Of a stretch of DNA of 7,455 nt, positions 1-6,190 are shown piece by piece. How positions within the stretch are numbered: position 1 is the stretch's first letter; each line of letters starts with the position of its first letter. A model generated the notes under the pieces. The model was given only the letters and a program-made list of their open reading frames with translations. It was not told the origin of the DNA and searched no databases. The position numbers and the translations under genes were made by a program. The DNA is from Chitinophagaceae bacterium (GTDB lineage Bacteria > Bacteroidota > Bacteroidia > Chitinophagales > Chitinophagaceae): contig CANHEC010000105.1 of assembly GCA_947459455.1 (NCBI GenBank), positions 1-7,455 of the forward strand, in the 5' to 3' direction.

Positions 1-81
1 CAGGGCCTCGGCTACGGCACGGCCAAAACCAGCGCCGGCACCACCTACTACAAATAGCTGATTGCTGATGGACAGTTGCAT
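1..81 (-). CDS. Short-chain dehydrogenase/reductase (SDR), N-terminal fragment
   Basis: Only the first 27 codons are in the window; the gene runs off the left edge. The reverse-strand translation from the ATG at 81-79 gives a short beta strand (LFVVGG, residues 9-14) followed by the glycine-rich nucleotide-binding turn G14-x-x-x-G18-x-G20 and the start of a helix (RAVAEAL). This is the Rossmann-fold entry of classical SDR enzymes, which are NAD(P)H-dependent oxidoreductases of the cytoplasm. The catalytic Ser/Tyr/Lys region is outside the window, so the substrate cannot be inferred. The ATG lies 21 bp after the stop of the secreted NTF2-like gene on the same strand, so the two are probably co-transcribed. 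A purine-rich AGAGAGG stretch lies upstream of the start and may help ribosome binding. Confident in the family, not in any specific function. Confidence 0.75.
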   Translation of the reverse strand, partial: MQLSISNQLFVVGGAGAGFGRAVAEAL

Positions 82-102
82 GGTATGAATCCTCTCTTTT
101 TT

Positions 103-543
103 CTACTGCACCCGGCTGGCATGGCGGGTCAGCAGCTTCCAGCCGCTTTTACGATTCACGTACACTTCGGTAAAGGCCAGCTCCATATCGAAGGCCGTGC
201 CATTGAGCTTGCCGGCAAACTGTCCCCGCCCGGTGATGATAACCATTTTCTCGAACTGGCGGGCCGTGGTTTGGCCCAGTTTTATTTGCAGGTACTGCAG
301 TTTTTGCGGGCCCAGATCGGCCAGCACTTCGGCGGCCGACTGCACCCAGCCATTGCTGTGAATGTATTGGCAGCGGGCATCGAGCAGTTGTTGCAGGCTG
401 TCTTTGCGGCCTTTGATGAGCCATTCATTTTTGCGGGCCGATAGCTGGCTTACAAATTTTTCGGCAGGTGTTTGCTGTGCCTGCACGGTGGCGGCACCCA
501 TACACAGCAGGCATAGCAGGCAGATGGCAGCAGAAACTTTCAT
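103..543 (-). CDS. Secreted NTF2-like / DUF4440-type protein
   Basis: This 146-residue protein starts with a typical signal peptide (MK, hydrophobic core with LLCLLC, probable cleavage after A22 before QQ), so it should be exported. The remainder is the size and pattern of one NTF2-like (DUF4440/SnoaL) domain: an N-terminal helix (AEKFVSQLSARKNEWL), a YIHSNGWVQS segment around residues 60-70, and a C-terminal strand pair ending in FTEVYV and GWKLLTRHASR. Proteins of this fold have a cone-shaped pocket and may be enzymes or ligand binders; no specific activity can be named. The reading frame is open 30 codons further upstream (to 633), but that extension is Arg/Cys-rich and would bury the signal peptide, so the ATG at 543 is preferred. 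A candidate promoter lies just upstream. The SDR gene follows after 21 bp, suggesting a shared operon. Confidence 0.8.
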   Translation of the reverse strand: MKVSAAICLLCLLCMGAATVQAQQTPAEKFVSQLSARKNEWLIKGRKDSLQQLLDARCQYIHSNGWVQSAAEVLADLGPQKLQYLQIKLGQTTARQFEKMVIITGRGQFAGKLNGTAFDMELAFTEVYVNRKSGWKLLTRHASRVQ

Positions 544-562
544 ATAAAATGCTTGTACCCGG

Positions 563-596
563 CAAAATAGCCGAAACCGCAGCCTTGTGCAAAAAA
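563..596 (-). promoter_or_regulatory. Candidate Bacteroidota-type promoter for the NTF2-like gene
   Basis: On the reverse strand TTTTTTG (596-590) is followed after 20 bases by TATTTTG (569-563). This resembles the Bacteroidota sigma-A pattern of a TTG-type -33 box and a TAnnTTTG -7 box with about 19-20 bases between them, except that the -7 element is one base short. It would place the transcript start only about 10-15 bases before the ATG at 543. Plausible by position but not proven. Confidence 0.4.
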
Positions 597-661
597 GCCG
601 GGTGATAGTTGTCACGACAGCAGCGGTTGCCATGTTTCAATTTTACCTTCCCGAAAGCGAT

Positions 662-673
662 TGCCAGCTGGCA
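662..673. promoter_or_regulatory. 12-bp perfect palindrome upstream of the cytochrome gene
   Basis: TGCCAGCTGGCA is its own reverse complement and ends 19 bases before the ATG at 693, inside the 149-bp divergent intergenic region. It could be a dimeric regulator's operator. CAGCTG and GCCAGC are, however, frequent in this GC-rich genome, so chance is a real alternative. I found no convincing TAnnTTTG promoter for the rightward genes: the TATTTG immediately before the ATG would leave almost no leader. Confidence 0.2.
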
Positions 674-692
674 GTTGCCGGCGCTATTTGCT

Positions 693-1688
693 ATGCTAAA
701 AACGATCAAACAAAACTGGCCTGTAGTAGCCATTGTGCTGGCGGTGACTGTAGCGGTGGTGCGCACCATGGTGCAGGCGCCAGATACGCCCCCACCTGCC
801 ACAGCTGCCATGCCACCCGAGCCATGGACCGGCCCCAGCCTGCTGACCGACCGCCAGCTGCAGGGGCCCGAGCGGGCACTGGTAGCCTATGGCGCCGACC
901 TGGTAGCCAACACGGCCCGCTACCTGGGGCCGCAGGGTAGTGTGGCCCACCTGAGCAATGGCCTGAACTGCCAGAACTGCCACCTGGATGCCGGCCGCCG
1001 GGCCTGGGGCAATAACTATGGCGCAGTAGCCAGCACCTACCCCAAGCACCGCGACCGCAGCGGCCATGTAGAAAGCATTGCCAACCGGGTAAACGACTGT
1101 TTTGAACGCAGCCTGAACGGACAGGCGCTGGATACGACCAGCCACGAAATGCGGGCCATCCTGGCTTACATCAACTGGCTGGGGCAGGCGGTACCTGCTG
1201 GTACCAAACCGGCCGGTGCCGGCATAGCCGAGCTGCCATACATGAACCGCCCGGCCGATCCGCTGAAAGGACAGCAGGTGTATACCGCCAAATGTGTGAG
1301 CTGCCACGGCACCGATGGACAGGGCCAGCTGGCCGAAAATGGCAGCTGGTATGTGTACCCGCCGCTGTGGGGGCCACATAGCTACAATACCGGTGCCGGC
1401 CTCTTTCGGCTATCTCGCTTTGCGGGCTTTGTGCACGATAACATGCCTTATAACCAAAGCAGCCACCATGCGCCGGCACTTAGCACCGAAGAGGCCTGGG
1501 ATGTAGCAGCCTTTGTAAACAGCCAGCCGCGGCCCACCAAAGACCTGAACCAAGATTGGCCCGATATTTCAAAAAAGCCGATCGACCACCCCTTTGGCCC
1601 CTATGCCGATAGCTTTAGCGAAACCCAGCACAAATACGGACCCTTTGGGCCCATAGCCGCCAACAGAAAAATCCACAAAACAAAATAA
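693..1688 (+). CDS. tsdA: TsdA-family diheme cytochrome c (thiosulfate dehydrogenase-like)
   Basis: A 331-residue protein with an N-terminal hydrophobic segment (about residues 9-23), then a Pro/Ala-rich linker and two c-type cytochrome domains. Heme sites are C93-x-x-C96-H97 and C201-x-x-C204-H205. The segment RVNDC136FERSLNG matches the TsdA signature in which a cysteine is the second axial ligand of heme 1, and NM251PYNQ followed by EEAWDVAAFVNSQPRP matches the distal methionine region of heme 2. The C-terminal DHPFGPYADSFSETQHKYGPFGP block is also typical. TsdA enzymes oxidise two thiosulfates to tetrathionate in the periplasm, or run in reverse, passing electrons to c-type cytochromes. 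No clear cleavage site follows the hydrophobic stretch, so it may be a membrane anchor. The frame is open back to 609, but the ATG at 693 places the hydrophobic segment at the N-terminus. It precedes the soxB-like gene by 33 bp. Direction of the reaction is unknown. Confidence 0.85.
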   Translation: MLKTIKQNWPVVAIVLAVTVAVVRTMVQAPDTPPPATAAMPPEPWTGPSLLTDRQLQGPERALVAYGADLVANTARYLGPQGSVAHLSNGLNCQNCHLDAGRRAWGNNYGAVASTYPKHRDRSGHVESIANRVNDCFERSLNGQALDTTSHEMRAILAYINWLGQAVPAGTKPAGAGIAELPYMNRPADPLKGQQVYTAKCVSCHGTDGQGQLAENGSWYVYPPLWGPHSYNTGAGLFRLSRFAGFVHDNMPYNQSSHHAPALSTEEAWDVAAFVNSQPRPTKDLNQDWPDISKKPIDHPFGPYADSFSETQHKYGPFGPIAANRKIHKTK

Positions 1689-1721
1689 AGTGCCGGCCCT
1701 GCCTGCACCCAACACGATTGT

Positions 1722-3536
1722 ATGCCCACTAACCATGTACCACAGTGCAGCTGCCGCAGCTGCGCCGAAGCCGGCATTTCGGAAGCCGAGCAAAAACTGC
1801 ACCTGCAACTGGCCGATGAAAACCGACGCCGCTTTTTGAAAGAAGCCGGCAGGCTGGGGCTGGCGCTGGGCATAGGCGGTGGCCTGCTGCCTACACCGGT
1901 GGCCGCCAGCGCCCTGGCCGATACCGATGCACAGCTGCGCCGGCAAGACATGAGCCGCAACAAAGCCGTGGCAGCAGGCAAGGCCCGGATGATCAGCCTG
2001 CTGCACACGGCCGACATCCACTCGCAACTGCATCCGCACGATGAGTTTTTTGTAGAGAACGGACGCAGCGTTTTTAAAAAGCGGGGCGGCTTTGCGCACC
2101 TTAAAACCATGCTGCATACCCTGCGACAGCAAAACCCCGGGCAAACCCTGCTGATTGATGGAGGCGACTGTTTTCAGGGCAGCGGCGTGGCAGCGCTAAG
2201 CGAAGGCCGGGCCATTGTGCCGCTGATGAACAATATCGGCTACGACATAGTGCTACCTGGCAACTGGGAAGTGGTGTATGGCAAGGAGATGATGATGAAA
2301 GACATGTTTGCGTACGACGCCGTAAAGGTGTGCGCCAATATGTACCACAAAACGACCGACGAGCTGAATGGCGATCTCATTTTCCCGCCCTATTTCGTAA
2401 AGCATGTGGGAGGTATCAAAATAGGTTTCATTGGCTACAACGATCCGCTGACACCTAAGCGCCAATCGCCAGCCTACAGCGATGGCATCCGTTTTACTTT
2501 TCCTGAAGACAACGTGGCCAAGTATGTAAAGCTGCTGCGGGAGTACGAAAAGTGTGACCTGGTGATGCTCATTACCCACATGGGACTGGCACAGCAGGTG
2601 GGCCTGGCCAACCAGCCGCAGGTACGTGGCGTAGACTACATACTGGGAGCCGATACCCACGAACGCCTGCGCCAGCCCATACAAGGCGTACACGCCAAGG
2701 TAACCGAGCCCGGTGCTTTTGGCAGCTTTGTAGCCCGGCTGGATATAGTGCTGGAAAACGGACAGATAAAAGAGGAAAACTACGAGCTGCTGGATGTAGA
2801 CCCCGACCGCTACAAAGCCGACGAAGAAATGAGCCGCCTGGTAGACGAAGCCTACGCCCCCTACCAAAAGCGCCTGAGCTGCGTACTCGGCCGTACCAAA
2901 ACGCCGCTGATGCGCTACTACGTCATCGAGACGCCGATGGACAATTTCATCACCGATGCCATCATGTGGAAGTTCAAGCCCGACATTGCGCTGAGCAATG
3001 GCTTTCGCTTTTGCCCGCCACTGGTGCCCGATGCAGCCACCGGCGAAGCCATCATCACCGAAGACTACCTGTGGAGCATGCTGCCGGTAGACAGCGAAGC
3101 CAAGCAGGGCTTCATCACCGGCCAGCAATTGTGGGATTGGATGGAGAAAGAACTGCAGAACGCCTTTGCCAAGGATCCTGCCAAGCGCTTTGGTGGCTGG
3201 GTGGTGCGCTTTCAGGGCATGCGGGTCAACTTTACGATTGGCCGCGATGCCGGCCAGCGTGTCAACAGCATCGCCGTGGGCGGCAAACCCGTACAGCCCG
3301 ACAAGACCTACAGCTTTGTGGCCTGCGAACGGGAAGGTGACCCCGACACGACCATTTGCCGCGTAGAAGGGGTGAAGCAGCCCAAGCGATTGGGCAGTAC
3401 CCTGCACAGCATTGTAGAAGAGTATTTGAAAGTACACTCCCCCATAGCACCACGCCTGGAGGGCCGCTGCACGGCTACCGATGCACCCGCTACCCTGCTT
3501 ACCCAACTCATGGGCTACGGCTACGAATTCAGGTAA
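1722..3536 (+). CDS. soxB: SoxB-like thiosulfohydrolase, Tat-exported metallophosphoesterase
   Basis: A 604-residue protein with a twin-arginine signal (NRRRFLK, residues 34-40, hydrophobic region to about 57, probable cleavage near residues 62-66). It then has a calcineurin-like metallophosphoesterase domain and a 5'-nucleotidase C-terminal domain. Metal-site motifs visible are D98-x-H100, GGD149CFQGSG, GN181WEVVYG (Trp where 5'-nucleotidases have the His of GNHE, as expected in SoxB), THMG with H286, and D311-T-H313. The C-terminal part (GGWVVRFQGMRVNF, then HSPIAPRLEGR and a DAPATLLTQ ending) also fits SoxB rather than a generic 5'-nucleotidase. SoxB is a manganese enzyme that releases sulfate from a cysteine S-sulfonate on the SoxYZ carrier; no soxYZ is seen here. 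Length is slightly above the usual SoxB because of a long, cysteine-containing region before the Tat motif. It lies 33 bp after tsdA on the same strand, so co-transcription is likely. A divergent 5'-nucleotidase role remains possible. Confidence 0.82.
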   Translation: MPTNHVPQCSCRSCAEAGISEAEQKLHLQLADENRRRFLKEAGRLGLALGIGGGLLPTPVAASALADTDAQLRRQDMSRNKAVAAGKARMISLLHTADIHSQLHPHDEFFVENGRSVFKKRGGFAHLKTMLHTLRQQNPGQTLLIDGGDCFQGSGVAALSEGRAIVPLMNNIGYDIVLPGNWEVVYGKEMMMKDMFAYDAVKVCANMYHKTTDELNGDLIFPPYFVKHVGGIKIGFIGYNDPLTPKRQSPAYSDGIRFTFPEDNVAKYVKLLREYEKCDLVMLITHMGLAQQVGLANQPQVRGVDYILGADTHERLRQPIQGVHAKVTEPGAFGSFVARLDIVLENGQIKEENYELLDVDPDRYKADEEMSRLVDEAYAPYQKRLSCVLGRTKTPLMRYYVIETPMDNFITDAIMWKFKPDIALSNGFRFCPPLVPDAATGEAIITEDYLWSMLPVDSEAKQGFITGQQLWDWMEKELQNAFAKDPAKRFGGWVVRFQGMRVNFTIGRDAGQRVNSIAVGGKPVQPDKTYSFVACEREGDPDTTICRVEGVKQPKRLGSTLHSIVEEYLKVHSPIAPRLEGRCTATDAPATLLTQLMGYGYEFR

Positions 3537-3541
3537 GCCGG

Positions 3542-4504
3542 TTACAGGCTATTGGCCTTCAAAAAAGCAATGATTTCGCTGATGTGCCCAAAGGCAACGC
3601 CCACCACGGTATCGGCAGCGCCATAGTACACCGCCACGCGGTCATCCTGGTGCAGCGCAGCGCAGGGAAACACCACGTTGGGCACATCGCCGGTGAGCTC
3701 ATATAGCTCGGCGGGTGCCAGCAGGTAGGGCTTGCTGCGATACAGTACACGGTCGGGCTGCTCCAGATCGAGCAGGGCAGCGCCCATGCTGTACCGGAAG
3801 CCATTGCAGGTATGAATGACGCCGTGGTAAAAAAGCAACCAGCCCTCGCTGGTTTTGATGGGCACGGGGCCGGCGCCTATTTTGGTACACTGCCAGGCAC
3901 TGTCGGTAAAAGGTGCCACTTTCATCACGCAGCGGTGCTCGCCCCAGTATTTCATATCGGGGCTGTAGCTCAGCCATATATCGCCAAAAGGCGTGTGCCC
4001 GTTATCGCTGGGGCGGCTGAGCATGCAGTAGCGGCCCCCAATTTTTTCGGGAAACAGTACACCATTCCTATTGAATGGCAGAAAGGCATTTTCACACTGG
4101 AAAAATTCCTTGAAATCGAAGGTGTAGGCGATGCCGATGGTGGGGCCATGGTAGCCATTGCACCAGGTGATCCAGTAGCGGTCTTCGATAAAGCACACCC
4201 GCGGATCGTACTTGTAAGCCGATTCGATCATGCTGGTATTGCCCTCCTGCATGCGGATAGGCTCATGCTCTATTTGCCAATGCAGCCCGTCGGCGCTGAA
4301 GCCGGCGAAAATGTTCATTTGCACAGCCATGTTATCGCAGCGAAACACGCCGGCAAAGCCATTGCCAAAAGGCACCACGGCGCTGTTGAAAATGCTGTTG
4401 GACGAGGGGATGGCGTAGCGGCCAATCACAGGATTGTGGCTGTAGCGCCACATTACATCGGTTTGGCCGGCGGGCCGCTCTTGCCAGGGAATTGCTGCTT
4501 GCAT
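3542..4504 (-). CDS. GH130 family glycoside phosphorylase (beta-mannoside type)
   Basis: A 320-residue protein without a signal peptide, about the size of a single GH130 five-bladed beta-propeller. Family landmarks are NPVI (24-27), NSIFNSAVVPFGNGFAGVFR (36-55), YDPRV with D100 as the expected proton-donor Asp, TKIGAGPVPI, LFYHGV and a C-terminal YYGAADT. GH130 enzymes split beta-mannosides with inorganic phosphate, typically beta-1,4-mannosyl-glucose or mannooligosaccharides, giving mannose 1-phosphate. The retained KIGAGP and FYHG motifs favour a phosphorylase over the hydrolytic subgroups, but the exact substrate cannot be told. A cytoplasmic location fits use of intracellular phosphate. 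It is the last gene of a leftward cluster, 70 bp after the DUF2071 gene. Its stop lies 5 bp from the stop of the convergent soxB-like gene. A second in-frame Met at residue 18 is an alternative start. Confidence 0.88.
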   Translation of the reverse strand: MQAAIPWQERPAGQTDVMWRYSHNPVIGRYAIPSSNSIFNSAVVPFGNGFAGVFRCDNMAVQMNIFAGFSADGLHWQIEHEPIRMQEGNTSMIESAYKYDPRVCFIEDRYWITWCNGYHGPTIGIAYTFDFKEFFQCENAFLPFNRNGVLFPEKIGGRYCMLSRPSDNGHTPFGDIWLSYSPDMKYWGEHRCVMKVAPFTDSAWQCTKIGAGPVPIKTSEGWLLFYHGVIHTCNGFRYSMGAALLDLEQPDRVLYRSKPYLLAPAELYELTGDVPNVVFPCAALHQDDRVAVYYGAADTVVGVAFGHISEIIAFLKANSL

Positions 4505-4574
4505 GCGTAGTAGGGATGGTTAGCGTAAATAAGGGCGCTAAAGGTAATGGCCTGCCGCACATGCCGCCGCTGGC

Positions 4575-5312
4575 TTACGCCGCCGGGTGGCGCCACTTTA
4601 CAGGTCGGTGCACGGTCACGGCCGAGCCTTGGGCCAGCATCACACTGTGGGGCGCTGCCGATAGCCAGGGCACCCAGGCTTCGCCGTAAATGCCGGCCAC
4701 ATCCAGCTGCAGCTGCCACTGCCGCACCGGGTAGTGCAGCCAGCGGGGGTGCTGCACCTGGTAGCCGATGGTGGTGTGGCGGTTCAGCTGGTTGTAGCCC
4801 CAGTAGTGCTCAAAAATGAATTCGGCATCGCTGCCTTCGGCAATAGGTACCGCCACGGGATCAGCGGTTATCTCCATGCTGTTCCATTGGCCGCGGTGTT
4901 TCCAGCCAAAGTCTACCTGCAGGGCCTCGGCACCCTGCTGCAGGTGGTGGCGGGTGGGCATGTAGCGGTAGTGCTCGTTGTACAGCGCATTGGCTATCCA
5001 GGCAATGGCCGGCCGCGGTACTATTTCGCTCACAAAAGCGACGCCCCGCTTCCATTGCCCGTCTTCGTAGCGGCGCACATACAGGCGCAGGTTTACCTCC
5101 TCAAAATTGGTATGCCAGGGCCACTGCAGGCCCCATACGCGGGTATTGTGAAACAGAAAGCCCACCACGCTTACCAATGCCTCACCCTGCCATAGGTCTA
5201 CCTCGGTGCCCGGTGGCACATGCGGCACCAGCAGCTCGGGCGGCACCCGATAATTCAGCATGGCCAGGTATTTCCACTCGGCCGATAAAAAGACGGGACG
5301 TGTTGTAGGCAT
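4575..5312 (-). CDS. DUF2071 / YqjF-like protein
   Basis: A 245-residue protein without signal peptide that matches the DUF2071 (YqjF-type, acetoacetate decarboxylase-like fold) pattern. It opens with AEWKYLAMLNYRVPPELLVPHVPPG, the usual N-terminal helix and 'LxxLLPxxxxLD' region, followed by SVVGFLFHNTRVWG. Next come the conserved NFEEVNLRLYVR (69-80) and VAFVSEIVPR (91-100). The length is normal for the family. No biochemical role is established for most members; YqjF in Bacillus is only a family name. The start at 5312 is 22 bp after the stop of the upstream exported protein, implying one transcript, and GH130 follows downstream. The link with the sugar enzyme is by position only. Confidence 0.82.
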   Translation of the reverse strand: MPTTRPVFLSAEWKYLAMLNYRVPPELLVPHVPPGTEVDLWQGEALVSVVGFLFHNTRVWGLQWPWHTNFEEVNLRLYVRRYEDGQWKRGVAFVSEIVPRPAIAWIANALYNEHYRYMPTRHHLQQGAEALQVDFGWKHRGQWNSMEITADPVAVPIAEGSDAEFIFEHYWGYNQLNRHTTIGYQVQHPRWLHYPVRQWQLQLDVAGIYGEAWVPWLSAAPHSVMLAQGSAVTVHRPVKWRHPAA

Positions 5313-5334
5313 AGAAGCGGTGAAGGTACCAGCA

Positions 5335-5829
5335 TTAACCCCCGAGGTACTCCGCCAGTTTGCCAGCCTGGTTGGCTTTTATCAGTTTTTTTAGTTCGCT
5401 GTTCAGTTTCACGCCGTTGGCGGGGTTGGCGGCATAGTTGGCCACGTGCTGCAGGCCGCCAATGTTCACCGCCTTTGCATCAGCGGCCTTGTCTTTGTTT
5501 TCCAGCGCAAAGCGGGCCATGCCAGCCATGTACAGGCCCAGCAGGTCATCGTTGCTTTTTGTAAAACGCATGGCTTTGGCGTCGAGGCTGAAGCTGTAAT
5601 GCGGCGAACCGGTCATCCAGCGAATCACATAAGACAGGGCTGCACGGCGGTTAGCATCGTCCAGCGGTGTCGACAGCAGGTGAGTGGCCGCCGTTAGCGC
5701 TGCTTCGTTTGCTTTGTCATCGTAGTCTTCTTTCACGTTCAGCCGAATGCTGCCAAAGTCGGGTAATGACTGCGCCGAAGCGGTGATGGTGCCGAGGCTC
5801 AGGAGTAGGGCGAGTAGTGCGGTACGCAT
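5335..5829 (-). CDS. Exported protein of unknown function (164 aa)
   Basis: Not recognised as a named family. The N-terminus MRTALLALLLSLGTITASA-Q is a clear signal peptide with likely cleavage after A19, so the mature protein of about 145 residues should be periplasmic or outside. The mature part is predicted from composition to be mostly helical, with a charged start (LNVKEDYDDKANEAAL), a middle segment with RWMTGSPHYSFSLDAKAMRF, and a Lys/Ala/Asn-rich tail (ELKKLIKANQAGKLAEYLGG). No cysteines, transmembrane segments or catalytic motif stand out. It begins the leftward cluster: a good TAnnTTTG element sits 26 bp upstream and the DUF2071 gene follows after 22 bp. Coding is supported by the signal peptide and by the GC-rich composition shared with its neighbours. 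Confidence 0.75.
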   Translation of the reverse strand: MRTALLALLLSLGTITASAQSLPDFGSIRLNVKEDYDDKANEAALTAATHLLSTPLDDANRRAALSYVIRWMTGSPHYSFSLDAKAMRFTKSNDDLLGLYMAGMARFALENKDKAADAKAVNIGGLQHVANYAANPANGVKLNSELKKLIKANQAGKLAEYLGG

Positions 5830-5854
5830 GGGGTTTGATAAATCCGGTAAAAAA

Positions 5855-5862
5855 CAAAAATA
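5855..5862 (-). promoter_or_regulatory. TAnnTTTG -7 element of the leftward operon
   Basis: The reverse strand reads TATTTTTG, a perfect match to the Bacteroidota -7 consensus TAnnTTTG, 26 bases before the ATG at 5829. The -33 region about 19 bases further upstream is only T-rich (TTTTC) rather than a clean TTTG. It would drive the exported protein, DUF2071 and GH130 genes together. Confidence 0.5.
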
Positions 5863-6190
5863 GCAAGGTGTCCGTTACAGAAAAGCCCTGTTTAAACTTG
5901 ATGGAGGTGCCGCGAAAAATGGCCACGCCGATACATGGCTACACCAAGCGGCAATAACCAGCTGCCAAATGATTCAAACTCTCGGAATATACCCTCACCA
6001 GTGCAACTTGTCACTCAAACAGATATAAAAAAAATTTCCGGCAGCCACCCTGACTGGGAAACTTTCTTCTTCAGACGTGTTTCAGCAGCCAACGGCTTCA
6101 TCCAAACAAAACAGGCACAAACGAAATACCTGAATGAATGAAATCTATCTTTACGGACAGAGCACTCATTGAAAGACGACAAAAAGGAAA
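5863..6190. other. Intergenic stretch with no convincing gene; composition boundary
   Basis: About 330 bases separate the leftward operon promoter from the LRR gene. The only sizeable frame (5935-6141, 68 codons) has no recognisable domain, signal peptide or ribosome-binding site and overlaps an equally featureless frame on the other strand, so I do not call it. G+C drops here from the GC-rich left side to the AT-rich right side. A weak -7-like TATCTTTA occurs at 6146-6153 upstream of the LRR gene but without a matching -33 box. No tRNA, terminator or attachment site was recognised. Confidence 0.5.

Noticed and set aside
609..692. Upstream extension of the cytochrome gene to an ATG at 609
   Set aside because: It would place 28 non-conserved residues in front of the hydrophobic segment; the ATG at 693 gives a normal N-terminus.
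2253..3506. Long 417-codon minus-strand frame opposite soxB
   Set aside because: It is a shadow of the GC-rich soxB-like gene. The translation shows no recognisable family, while the plus strand carries clear metallophosphoesterase motifs.
5968..5986. GATTCAAACTC resembling a tRNA T-loop, considered as an attachment site
   Set aside because: The flanking bases do not form a T-stem and no other tRNA arms are present.
5935..6141. 68-codon plus-strand frame in the intergenic region
   Set aside because: No domain, signal peptide or ribosome-binding site, low-complexity start, and position in a compositional transition; probably a chance frame.
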